Assembly (NCBI RefSeq): GCF_028748065.1
Contig: NZ_CP118166.1
Location: forward strand, 2,495,501-2,559,500
DNA length: 64,000 nt
From: Hyphococcus flavus
GTDB lineage: Bacteria; Pseudomonadota; Alphaproteobacteria; Caulobacterales; Parvularculaceae
Direction of reading: 5' to 3'
Position numbers and translations under genes: made by a program. The notes beneath the pieces were generated by a model. That model had not been told where the DNA came from. It did not search any database and worked only from the letters and a program-made list of their open reading frames with translations. The first letter of the stretch is position 1. Each line of letters starts with the position of its first letter. Shown one piece after another: positions 9,123 through 20,013 of the stretch.

Positions 9123-9884
9123 ATGCGCACTATCTTATCCACCGGCTTTATTTTCTTGATTTCAGTCCTTGCAACCGCATCATTTGCGCAAGGGCCGAGC
9201 GGCTACTTCGAAATTTACAATGAGCCGACAAACGTCAATCTTGGCGGGCGATGGGTTGTCGCCGATATTGCGCTTTACGCCGATACGCCTAAGACAAATG
9301 AATTAAGCGTTGCGCTGGTCACCGACGTTACAAAATTTATCGATGAAACGGAACGCGATCTAGAAAACTGGGTGGCGACCAATCAGGAAAGATGCGGCGA
9401 ACGCTGGGGCGCGGGCGAGCCGCAAATTTCGTTTCCTGAAAATGCGATCCGTTTTGTTCTCGATCTCGAATATGAGCGCTGGAGCTGCGGTCTGTTCGGG
9501 CGTGGCGAACCGGGGCGCGTTGGGCGCACGGCAGGGCGAATAGACATCACGCTTGATCCTTACATCGAGGACGGCAAGCTGCAGGCGCGGTTAGCGGATT
9601 TTAGAGTTGAAGAACGCGAAGGCGTTGCGCGGTACCTGCCGCTGGAAACCGTGGCGCGTAATGTCATCAATTCTGAAATCGCCAAATTGGATAAGAACCG
9701 AAAATTCTATCGCGCGCCAAATCCGTTCTTTACCGAAGGCTTTGAATATCAATCGATAGAAGCAGTGAAGTTTGAAGATGACCGCGTTGTCATCACTGCC
9801 CGGTATCGGGCCGAAGGCGGCCTTGCGAAACTCGACCGGCTTGTCGAAGCGATAGGGGACGAGGGCGTCACGCAAGAACGATAA
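9123..9884 (+). CDS. Secreted protein of unknown function at the end of the paaIJ unit
   Basis: I chose ATG 9123 because GGGAGG lies seven bases upstream and the product then begins with a clear Sec signal peptide (MRTILSTGFIFLISVLATASFAQ cleaved after ASFA-Q, about 21 residues). The mature part (about 230 residues) has only two clear Cys, in QERCGERW and RWSCGLFG, which could form a disulphide, and alternating charged/hydrophobic strands such as GRIDITLDPYIEDG. I do not recognise a family. It starts 23 bases after paaJ, so it may be co-transcribed with the paa genes, but nothing in the sequence ties it to aromatic metabolism. Confidence 0.8.
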   Translation: MRTILSTGFIFLISVLATASFAQGPSGYFEIYNEPTNVNLGGRWVVADIALYADTPKTNELSVALVTDVTKFIDETERDLENWVATNQERCGERWGAGEPQISFPENAIRFVLDLEYERWSCGLFGRGEPGRVGRTAGRIDITLDPYIEDGKLQARLADFRVEEREGVARYLPLETVARNVINSEIAKLDKNRKFYRAPNPFFTEGFEYQSIEAVKFEDDRVVITARYRAEGGLAKLDRLVEAIGDEGVTQER

Positions 9885-9915
9885 GGCTCAAAACCGCTCC
9901 TATTCTATTGATAAA

Positions 9916-9943
9916 CGGTCTCTGACCTTTCGATCAGAGACCG
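9916..9943. terminator. Perfect 10-bp hairpin between convergent genes
   Basis: CGGTCTCTGA (9916-9925), an 8-base loop and TCAGAGACCG (9934-9943) form a perfect stem between the secreted-protein gene (+) and katG (-), which converge here. In the minus direction the stem is followed by TTTATCAAT, a weak T-rich tail; in the plus direction there is no immediate T-run. It most likely ends the katG transcript, perhaps both. The length and perfection would also suit an operator, but no promoter is nearby. Confidence 0.5.
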
Positions 9944-10025
9944 CCATCGCGCTTATAAACGTTCCCTTTTTACAGCACGCCTCATTGAGGCGCGCTTTGA
10001 TTTACAGGCGCTACAGGGAACTTTG

Positions 10026-13255
<3,230 letters not shown>

Positions 13256-14500
13256 TCATACTGCGCCGTCTTTATTTTCGCCGGAATACAGCGTGCGCCT
13301 GATGATCATGGGAGTCGCCACTGTGGTGACAATAGCCACGATCACAACAGCTGAAAACAGGCTTTCGACTTCAGGCGGCGCCGGTTCCGGCCTTGAAAAC
13401 AGATTTGCTTCCAACGCAATATTCGCGACAATGAGTTCGACAGCGCCGCGTGCGCTCATCGCCCCGCCAATCGCTGCCGATTGACGCTTGTTAAAGCCGG
13501 AAAAATAAGAAACGACGCCAGCGCCGGCGAATTTGCCAATAAACGCCGCCACGATCAACGTAAAGAGGAGAAGCGGCGCTGCGGTAACGGCCGATAAATC
13601 CAAATGAAGGCCAATCGTCGCAAAAAAGATTGGCGCAAGAAAGCCTGTCGTTAATCCGCGAATTTTTTTGTCGACATCTGCGTGCGTCTCATTATCCACA
13701 ATCCTTCGGTTAAAGAACAGTCCCGCGACAAAGGCTCCGATAATAAAGTGAAGTTCTAGAAATTCGGCCAAAAGAGAGTATCCGAGCGCAGTGGCGACAA
13801 GGCCACTGAACTCCAACTCTTCCACTTGTATGCGCATCAACCAGCGCCCGATGATTGGAAATATAAAAAAGCCCATCGCGCCGGTAATGATGAAGAAAAG
13901 CGTGACTTTGCCTGCGAGGATTCCCATGGCTGTGACGCTCGGCGCCTCGCCCTGATTAATGACTGCGACCAGAACGGCAAGCAGCAAGAGACTCAAAACA
14001 TCATCAAAGACAGCCGCTGAAACGATTGTTCGCCCGACAGGCGTGTTGAGCAAATCAAGATCCATCAAAACTTTGACGGCGACGGGAACGGCTGTGATGG
14101 CCAGCGCTGTGCCAATAAACAGCGATTGAGCCAGGCGAAAATCGGACTCTGGAATGAAAGTCCACCCCAGCCCAAAACCCAGGGCGAGCGGTACTAAAAA
14201 ACCGGCGAGTGCGATAACGAACGCCTTACCCGATGTTTTGGCTAAATCACGCGGCCTTAATTCTACACCGGCCAGCAGCATCAGGAAAAAGATGCCCAAA
14301 TCCGCGATGCCTTTTAAAACCTCATTGTCAGGCAAGCCCGATAAAACCGGAAATGATCCGGAAAATTGACTGATCAGTATGCCAAGGAAAACGCCGCCCA
14401 GAATTTCGCCGACGAGCGGCGGTTGTCCTGCGCGTTGAGCGAAAACGCCGCAAACGCGCGTGACCACAAGCAGAACCAAAAGGATATAAATCAGATTCAT
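13256..14500 (-). CDS. CPA2-family cation/proton antiporter (Kef/Nha type membrane domain)
   Basis: This 414-residue integral membrane protein has about 12 hydrophobic segments and the CPA2 landmarks QPPLVGEILGGVFLGIL near the N-terminus, the TAVPVAVKVLMDLDLL and VSAAVFDDVLSLLL helices (ion-binding Asp-Asp region), and GAMSARGAVELIVANIAL near the end. It ends without a TrkA-N domain, so it is the short, membrane-domain-only type. I start it at ATG 14500 rather than the upstream TTG 14548, because the protein then opens directly with the first membrane helix (MNLIYILLVLLVVTRV). K+/H+ or Na+/H+ exchange is the family role; which ion is used cannot be read from the sequence. Confidence 0.9.
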   Translation of the reverse strand: MNLIYILLVLLVVTRVCGVFAQRAGQPPLVGEILGGVFLGILISQFSGSFPVLSGLPDNEVLKGIADLGIFFLMLLAGVELRPRDLAKTSGKAFVIALAGFLVPLALGFGLGWTFIPESDFRLAQSLFIGTALAITAVPVAVKVLMDLDLLNTPVGRTIVSAAVFDDVLSLLLLAVLVAVINQGEAPSVTAMGILAGKVTLFFIITGAMGFFIFPIIGRWLMRIQVEELEFSGLVATALGYSLLAEFLELHFIIGAFVAGLFFNRRIVDNETHADVDKKIRGLTTGFLAPIFFATIGLHLDLSAVTAAPLLLFTLIVAAFIGKFAGAGVVSYFSGFNKRQSAAIGGAMSARGAVELIVANIALEANLFSRPEPAPPEVESLFSAVVIVAIVTTVATPMIIRRTLYSGENKDGAV

Positions 14501-14664
14501 GATGAACTTAATTTTCTTTTCGGGCAGTGATTTGACGCTAAACGCCAATGTTCAGCCGATCATGTGTTCTTCAAGGGCTGGCTCTTAAAGCCTTTCCAGA
14601 TGATTTTCCTGAGGCCATCCGTTTCGCGCCGCCGAGTGGCGCAGTTCAGCGGGGGAGGTATTCA

Positions 14665-14693
14665 TTGACTGACCGGTCGGTTTATCATATATG
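14665..14693 (+). promoter_or_regulatory. paaA promoter with TetR-type operator inside the spacer
   Basis: TTGACT (14665-14670) and TATATG (14688-14693) are 17 bp apart and fit sigma-70 -35 and -10 boxes. The palindrome ACTGACCGGTCGGT (14668-14681) with its perfect core GACCGGTC lies between them, so a bound repressor would exclude RNA polymerase. The block ATTGACTGACCGGTC matches ATTGACCGACCGATC at the paaG/paaI site at 13 of 15 positions. The remaining 14501-14802 interval holds no other recognisable element; the leader to ATG 14803 would be about 100 bases. Confidence 0.72.
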
Positions 14694-14802
14694 AGCATGA
14701 TAAGGCCGAATTCAGCGGAAAGTCTGGAAATTCGGGTGGTTCGTCATGGGAAAATGACTAGGGTTGCCGCATATTTCCGCTGACTGTTGGAATGGAGGCA
14801 TC

Positions 14803-15795
14803 ATGTACGCGCAGGAAGTCAAATCGACGGGCAAGGGCGTTCGTTCCCTTGACGAGATGGCGCCTGAAGAGCGCGCCTTTCAGGAAAAGATCGACGCCGA
14901 CATAAAAATTGAACCGAAGGAATGGATGCCGGAAGGGTATCGCAAGACGTTGATCCGGCAGATCTCCCAACATGCGCATTCGGAAATCGTTGGCCAGCTT
15001 CCAGAAGGCAACTGGATTACGCGCGCGCCCACCCTGGACCGCAAAGCCATCCTGCTTGCAAAAGTGCAGGATGAGGCGGGCCATGGGCTCTATCTTTATT
15101 GTGCTGCGGAAACGCTCGGCATCTCACGTGATCAGATGACGGAGCAATTGCTGTCAGGCAAGGCGAAATATTCGTCGATCTTCAATTATCCGACGCTTAC
15201 CTGGGCGGACATCGGCGCTATTGGCTGGCTTGTCGACGGTGCAGCGATCATGAATCAGGTGCCGATCCAGCGCTGTTCCTTTGGTCCATATTCGCGCGCG
15301 ATGATCCGCGTTTGCAAAGAAGAAAGCTTTCACCAGCGCCAAGGCTACGACATCATGATGAAGCTGGTGAAAGGCACGGACGCGCAAAAGGAAATGGCGC
15401 AGGACGCACTCAATCGCTGGTGGCACCCGGCGCTGATGATGTTCGGCCCCCCGGATGCGGAGTCAGTGCACTCGGCGCAGTCCATGGCGTGGAAGATCAA
15501 GATGAACACTAATGACGAACTGCGCCAGAAATTCGTCGATGAAACCGTTCCGCAAGCAGACTATCTGGGCCTTAAGGTTCCCGATCCAGACCTGAAATGG
15601 AATGAGGAGCGCGGTCACTACGATTTTGGCGAGATCGACTGGAATGAATTTTACGAAGTGCTGAAAGGCAATGGCCCGTGCAACGCCGAGCGTATGGCGG
15701 CGCGCCAGAAAGCCTGGAATGACGGCGCCTGGTTCCGCGACGGGCTGATGGCGCACGCGAAAAAGCGTGAAGCGCGCAAAATGGCGGCGGAATAA
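14803..15795 (+). CDS. paaA: 1,2-phenylacetyl-CoA epoxidase, catalytic subunit A
   Basis: PaaA is the diiron oxygenase subunit of the ring epoxidase. The 330-residue protein carries the ferritin-fold metal motifs [20 protein letters not shown] (about residues 87-106) and [15 protein letters not shown] (about 168-182), each with an ExxH-type pair. I chose ATG 14803 because GGAGG lies five bases upstream; the longer frame from 14764 adds 13 unconvincing residues. It is the first gene of paaABCDE, and is followed after 12 bp by paaB. Confidence 0.97.
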   Translation: MYAQEVKSTGKGVRSLDEMAPEERAFQEKIDADIKIEPKEWMPEGYRKTLIRQISQHAHSEIVGQLPEGNWITRAPTLDRKAILLAKVQDEAGHGLYLYCAAETLGISRDQMTEQLLSGKAKYSSIFNYPTLTWADIGAIGWLVDGAAIMNQVPIQRCSFGPYSRAMIRVCKEESFHQRQGYDIMMKLVKGTDAQKEMAQDALNRWWHPALMMFGPPDAESVHSAQSMAWKIKMNTNDELRQKFVDETVPQADYLGLKVPDPDLKWNEERGHYDFGEIDWNEFYEVLKGNGPCNAERMAARQKAWNDGAWFRDGLMAHAKKREARKMAAE

Positions 15796-15807
15796 AGGAT
15801 TACGACA

Positions 15808-16092
15808 ATGTCAAATGAGTGGCCGCTTTGGGAAGTTTTCATTCGCGGGCAGCATGGGCTGTCGCACCGGCATGTTGGATCGCTGCATGCGCCCGACGCC
15901 GAAATGGCGATCAACAATGCGCGCGATGTTTACACGCGCCGTAACGAAGGCGTGTCGATCTGGGTCGTAAAGTCGAAAGATATTGAGGCGTCGGCGCCCG
16001 GCGATAAGGAACCGCTCTACGAGCCGTCAAATTCGAAGGTGTATCGTCACCCGACCTTCTTCGATATTCCTGAAGAAGTCGGGAAAATGTGA
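15808..16092 (+). CDS. paaB: 1,2-phenylacetyl-CoA epoxidase subunit B
   Basis: The 94-residue protein matches PaaB in size and in the conserved start WPLWEVFIRGQHGLSHRHVG and the AINNARDVYTRRNEGVSIWV block. PaaB is a small structural subunit that bridges the PaaAC heterodimers; it has no cofactor. AAGGA lies nine bases before ATG 15808. The stop TGA at 16090-16092 shares its last base with the paaC ATG, so translation is coupled. Confidence 0.96.
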   Translation: MSNEWPLWEVFIRGQHGLSHRHVGSLHAPDAEMAINNARDVYTRRNEGVSIWVVKSKDIEASAPGDKEPLYEPSNSKVYRHPTFFDIPEEVGKM

Positions 16093-16859
16093 TGTCTACG
16101 GACGTTCAAACCGATACCGCGCTTTTTGAACTGGCGCTGCGCATGGGGGATAATACCCTCATCCTGGGGCAACAGGTTTCCGCCTGGTGCGGTCATGCGC
16201 CGATCCTTGAAGAAGACATCGCGCTCGCCAATACGGCGCTCGATCTGATCGGCCAGACGAAGTTGTGGCTTGCGCTCGCGGGCGAGATTGAAGGGAAGGG
16301 GCGCTCTGCTGACGATCTTGCGTTCTTGCGCGACGCGCGTGCATTCCGGAACGTGCTTCTGGTGGAACAGCCGAATGGCGATTTCGGCCAGACATTGATG
16401 CGTCAGTACTTGTTTGACGCATGGCACCTGCCGATGTTGACGGCGCTGAAAAATTCAATCGAAACCCGTGTCGCCGATATCGCGGAAAAATCCGCCAAGG
16501 AAGCCGCGTATCATCTGGAGCGATCAGAAGACCTGATCATACGCCTTGGCGACGGCAGCGATGAAAGCCATACGCGAATGCAGAACGCGCTTGACGCGCT
16601 ATGGCCGTTCGCTGGCGAGCTGACGCAACCCGATGCGATTGATGACGAACTGGCGCAGCGCGGACTTGCCCCTGACCTTGCCGACATCAAAACGCGCCAC
16701 GAAGAGCGCATGCGTGCGGCGCTGAAAGAAGCGACATTGCAAGTTCCCGAGGCCGCTATTCGAAAAGGCGGCAAACAGGGAATGCACTCCGAAGGGCTCG
16801 GATATCTGCTTTCGGATATGCAGTGGCTGCAGCGCGCTTATCCGGGCGCTGAGTGGTGA
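16092..16859 (+). CDS. paaC: 1,2-phenylacetyl-CoA epoxidase subunit C
   Basis: PaaC is the structural partner of PaaA with the same ferritin-like fold but without a working metal site. The 255-residue protein starts MSTDVQTDTALFELALRMGD and has the family segments ILGQQVSAWCGHAPILEEDI and MRQYLFDAWHLPML, and near the C-terminus EGLGYLLSDMQWLQRAYPG. ATG 16092 overlaps the paaB stop by one base (TGATG); a GTG at 16089 is possible but adds only one residue. paaD starts six bases after its stop. Confidence 0.95.
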   Translation: MSTDVQTDTALFELALRMGDNTLILGQQVSAWCGHAPILEEDIALANTALDLIGQTKLWLALAGEIEGKGRSADDLAFLRDARAFRNVLLVEQPNGDFGQTLMRQYLFDAWHLPMLTALKNSIETRVADIAEKSAKEAAYHLERSEDLIIRLGDGSDESHTRMQNALDALWPFAGELTQPDAIDDELAQRGLAPDLADIKTRHEERMRAALKEATLQVPEAAIRKGGKQGMHSEGLGYLLSDMQWLQRAYPGAEW

Positions 16860-16864
16860 TCAGC

Positions 16865-17365
16865 ATGGCCGAAGCGAACGTTGAGCCTTCCATCGATGAG
16901 GTCTGGCGCTGGCTGGAAGACGTGCCGGACCCTGAAATCCCGGTCGTCTCCGTCGTCGATCTCGGCATTGTCCGCGATGCGGCCTGGGAGAGAGATGAAT
17001 TGGTGGTTACGGTGACGCCGACTTATTCCGGCTGTCCGGCGACGGCGGTTATCTCTTTTGAAATCGAGGAATCTCTCCGCCGCAAGGGCGTTGAAAAAAT
17101 CCGTATAAAGACGCAATTGTCGCCCGCCTGGACGACGGATTGGATCACCGGTGAGGCGCGTGAAAAACTGCGCCAATACGGCATCGCCCCGCCGGTTGGC
17201 GAGGCGAGCTGCGCCGGCGCCCTCAAAGCTTCCGGTCCTGTCGCGTGTCCTCATTGCGGTTCTGAAAACACCAGCGAGGTCAGCCGCTTCGGCTCGACGC
17301 CGTGCAAGGCGAGCTGGCGCTGTAACGACTGTCTCGAACCATTCGATTATTTCAAGAGCTTCTAA
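16865..17365 (+). CDS. paaD: Phenylacetyl-CoA epoxidase maturation protein D
   Basis: PaaD belongs to the MIP18/DUF59 family and is thought to help assemble the iron centres of the epoxidase system. The 166-residue protein has the N-terminal domain with VPDPEIPVVSVVDLGIVRD and TPTYSGCPATAVI, and a C-terminal zinc-ribbon-like tail CPHCGSENTSEVSRFG ending with Cys pairs CK and CNDC. ATG 16865 was chosen over the GTG 16853 because the latter overlaps the paaC stop region without a better ribosome binding site. The paaE ATG follows the stop directly. Confidence 0.94.
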   Translation: MAEANVEPSIDEVWRWLEDVPDPEIPVVSVVDLGIVRDAAWERDELVVTVTPTYSGCPATAVISFEIEESLRRKGVEKIRIKTQLSPAWTTDWITGEAREKLRQYGIAPPVGEASCAGALKASGPVACPHCGSENTSEVSRFGSTPCKASWRCNDCLEPFDYFKSF

Positions 17366-18442
17366 ATGGCACAGTTTTATCCGCTGCGTGTTGCTGAGAT
17401 CAAACGCGATACAAAAGACTCCGTTATTTTAACGCTTGAAGCGCCGGAGGATGCAAGCAGCGAATTTCAATTCATTCAGGGACAATATCTCACCTTTCGC
17501 CGCGTGTTCGATGGCGAAGAAATGCGGCGCTCCTATTCGATCTGCGCGGGCGTCAATGACGGCGAGCTGCGGGTCGGGATCAAGCGCGTTGACGGCGGCT
17601 GGTTTTCGACGTTCGCCAATGAAGAGTTGAATATCGGCGATACGCTCGAAGCGATGAAACCCATGGGTAACTTTCATGCGCCGTTGAAACCAGCCGAAGG
17701 CCGGGCCTATCTCGGCTTTGCCGGCGGTTCCGGTATTACACCGATGATCAGCCTGATCAAAACAGTACTGGAAGCCGAACCCAAGTCGACATTCACGCTT
17801 GCTTACGGCAACCGGTCAACGACAGCGATCATGTTTCGTGAAGAGCTGGAAGACCTTAAGAATATATATATGGGCCGCCTCAACATCGTGCATGTGCTCG
17901 AAAGCGAGGCGGCTGAGATTGAGCTTTTTTCCGGTCGTCTTGACCGCGAGAAATGCGACCAGCTTTTTTCAAGATGGATTGATGTTAAGGGCGCAGACCT
18001 CGCCTTCATTTGCGGGCCGGAACCGATGATGCTTGCAGTTTCCGATGCGCTCAAAGCGCACGGGATGGCGGAGAATGCGATTAAATTCGAACTCTTCTCC
18101 AGCGCCCAGCCGGGCAAGGCGCGCAAACGCAAAGTCTCAGCCGAAGCTGCAGCGGGTGATGCAAAATGTTCCGCGACGATTATTATGGATGGTGCGGCGC
18201 GCCAGTTCGACATGAAAAAAGAAACGCAAACCGTGCTTGATGCGGCGCGGGCGCAAAATATCGACGCGCCGTTCGCGTGCAAGGCGGGCGTTTGCTCCAC
18301 CTGCCGCGCCAAACTGATCGAAGGCGAAGTGGACATGGAAGCAAACTACGCGCTTGAAGACTACGAAGTCGAGCGCGGCTACATTCTGACCTGCCAAAGC
18401 TATCCCAGAACCGATAAGGTTGTTGTGGATTACGATCAATAG
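17366..18442 (+). CDS. paaE: Phenylacetyl-CoA epoxidase reductase subunit E
   Basis: PaaE carries electrons from NADPH to the PaaA diiron site. The 358-residue protein has a ferredoxin-reductase-like FAD domain with RRSYSICAG (about residues 53-61), the nucleotide-binding GFAGGSGITPMISLI segment (about 115-129), and a C-terminal plant-type [2Fe-2S] domain with CKAGVCSTC and a distal Cys in ILTCQSYP. ATG 17366 abuts the paaD TAA, so the genes are tightly coupled. No unusual features. Confidence 0.96.
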   Translation: MAQFYPLRVAEIKRDTKDSVILTLEAPEDASSEFQFIQGQYLTFRRVFDGEEMRRSYSICAGVNDGELRVGIKRVDGGWFSTFANEELNIGDTLEAMKPMGNFHAPLKPAEGRAYLGFAGGSGITPMISLIKTVLEAEPKSTFTLAYGNRSTTAIMFREELEDLKNIYMGRLNIVHVLESEAAEIELFSGRLDREKCDQLFSRWIDVKGADLAFICGPEPMMLAVSDALKAHGMAENAIKFELFSSAQPGKARKRKVSAEAAAGDAKCSATIIMDGAARQFDMKKETQTVLDAARAQNIDAPFACKAGVCSTCRAKLIEGEVDMEANYALEDYEVERGYILTCQSYPRTDKVVVDYDQ

Positions 18443-18450
18443 GAACCGTC

Positions 18451-19200
18451 ATGACTGACGAGACGGACATTCAGGGCTACCTCGCGAAAGGCGGCAAGCT
18501 TTCTGCGCCTGACAATGCGCCGCCGCGTTATCGCGCCGAACTTTTACGCATGATGGCGAGCTTTGTGGATTCCGAACTCGCCGGCGCTGCCGGTTTTGCG
18601 GACCTCATCAATGAAGGACCGGGCATCAAGGAAAAGATCGCCGCGTCACGCATTGTCATGGAAAAGATCGATCATGCGGAACGTGTTTTGAACATTATGG
18701 GCGCGTTCGGCGTGAATACTTCGCGCTACATGAACGTGCACCCATGGGCGGCGCGGGTCGGGCGAGATGAGGAACTGGGCGCCGAACGCCGTGACGGCGA
18801 TATGCGGCTGAACGTGTTTCACTATCCGCTTTCAGGATGGACCGATGCGGTGGTGATGAATGTATTGATGGGGCGCGCGACAGTCATTCAGTTGACGGAG
18901 CTGTCACATTGTTCCTATCAGCCGCTCGGCGAGGCGTTCGGTGATATTCTGCCCCGCGAGCGCCGCCATGCGGAGCTGGGCGAGGAGGGCGTCGTCAAAA
19001 TCATCTCGGCAAACCCGAATGAGAAAGCCAATGTTATCGCGTCGGCCGATTATTGGCGTCCGCGCGTTGCCGATACATTCGGGGGGGAGCAATCGTCGCG
19101 CTTTGACTTGCTGCGCAGTTTCGGCTTGCGTCATCAAAACAATGAAGACTTAAGGCTGAAATGGGCGGGCGAAGTTGATGCATTTTTCGCGAAACTCTAA
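18451..19200 (+). CDS. Extra PaaA/PaaC-like ferritin-fold protein
   Basis: This 249-residue protein starts nine bases after paaE with AGGA as ribosome binding site, so it is the sixth gene of the epoxidase operon. It looks like the PaaA_PaaC family (Pfam PF05138) but is neither PaaA nor PaaC, both of which are present upstream. Candidate metal residues survive: SELAGAAGFADL, VMEKIDHAERVL (Glu and His), QLTELSHCSYQPLGEAF and RERRHAELGEEG (ExxH). This would allow a diiron site, unlike PaaC. Its role is unknown to me; an accessory oxygenase or a scaffold for the epoxidase are both possible. The lack of a gap supports a pathway-linked function. Confidence 0.8.
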   Translation: MTDETDIQGYLAKGGKLSAPDNAPPRYRAELLRMMASFVDSELAGAAGFADLINEGPGIKEKIAASRIVMEKIDHAERVLNIMGAFGVNTSRYMNVHPWAARVGRDEELGAERRDGDMRLNVFHYPLSGWTDAVVMNVLMGRATVIQLTELSHCSYQPLGEAFGDILPRERRHAELGEEGVVKIISANPNEKANVIASADYWRPRVADTFGGEQSSRFDLLRSFGLRHQNNEDLRLKWAGEVDAFFAKL

Positions 19201-19221
19201 CGCTGAATATTTATACCGCTC

Positions 19222-20013
19222 ATGACCAACGTCACTGTCAGTAAAGGCGAAAGCCCGCTCGTTTTCGGTCAACCTCACAGCGGGCTTTTCATCCCGCCTG
19301 AGATCGAAAGCCGGCTAAATGAGGCCGGTCGTGCAAAGCTCGACACAGACTGGCATGTTGACCGGCTTTACGATGGGCTGATCGACGACGTCACAGTCGT
19401 AAAGGCGGAATTTCATCGCTACGTGATTGACGCCAATCGCGACCCTTCAGGAAAGTCCTTGTATCCCGGTCAAAATACGACCGGTCTGACGCCGCTGGTG
19501 ACGTTTGATGACGAGCCGATCTGGGCTGACGCGCCGACGGCCGAAGAAATAGAGGCGCGCCGAAAAACCTATCATGCTGCGTATCACAACGCGCTAAGTG
19601 ATGAGATAGAGCGTATAAAAAGCTTACACGGGTTTGCAATTTTATACGATTGCCATTCCATCCGTTCGCATTTGCCGTTTCTGTTTGAAGGGCGGCTGCC
19701 TGATCTCAATATTGGCGATAACAACGGCGCGACATGCGCGGCGGAAATTACGAATGCCGTGGAATCTGTTTGTCGGGCGCAAGATCAATACTCGTATGTG
19801 GTCAACGGCCGGTTTCGTGGCGGCTGGACAACGCGCCACTACGGCAAGCCGGATAAAAACGTGCACGCCATCCAGATGGAAATCGCGCAACACTGTTATC
19901 TAGAATCAGAAACGCCGCCGTTCGCTTATAGCAATGACAAGGCGGCGGCTTTGCGAATTGTCCTGAAGAACATACTAGAAGCTGCAATAGACGCGGCAAA
20001 ACGGCTTTATTGA
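19222..20013 (+). CDS. N-formylglutamate amidohydrolase family protein
   Basis: The 263-residue protein matches the HutG-type N-formylglutamate deformylase family: FGQPHSGLFIPPEI, DTDWHVDRLYDGL (about residues 41-53), DANRDPSGKSLYPGQNT, LYDCHSIRSHLPFLFEGRLP and IQMEIAQHCYLE contain the likely zinc ligands His, Asp/Glu and His. In histidine degradation this enzyme frees glutamate and formate, but no other hut gene is near. It begins 22 bases after the PaaA-like gene, probably in the same transcript, and its last seven bases overlap the convergent dctM stop. A different N-acyl amino acid as substrate, such as a phenylacetyl or formyl conjugate, is speculation. Confidence 0.85.
   Translation: MTNVTVSKGESPLVFGQPHSGLFIPPEIESRLNEAGRAKLDTDWHVDRLYDGLIDDVTVVKAEFHRYVIDANRDPSGKSLYPGQNTTGLTPLVTFDDEPIWADAPTAEEIEARRKTYHAAYHNALSDEIERIKSLHGFAILYDCHSIRSHLPFLFEGRLPDLNIGDNNGATCAAEITNAVESVCRAQDQYSYVVNGRFRGGWTTRHYGKPDKNVHAIQMEIAQHCYLESETPPFAYSNDKAAALRIVLKNILEAAIDAAKRLY

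Noticed and set aside
19222-20013. Histidine-utilisation operon
   Set aside because: Only the HutG-type gene is present; hutH, hutU and hutI are not found nearby.
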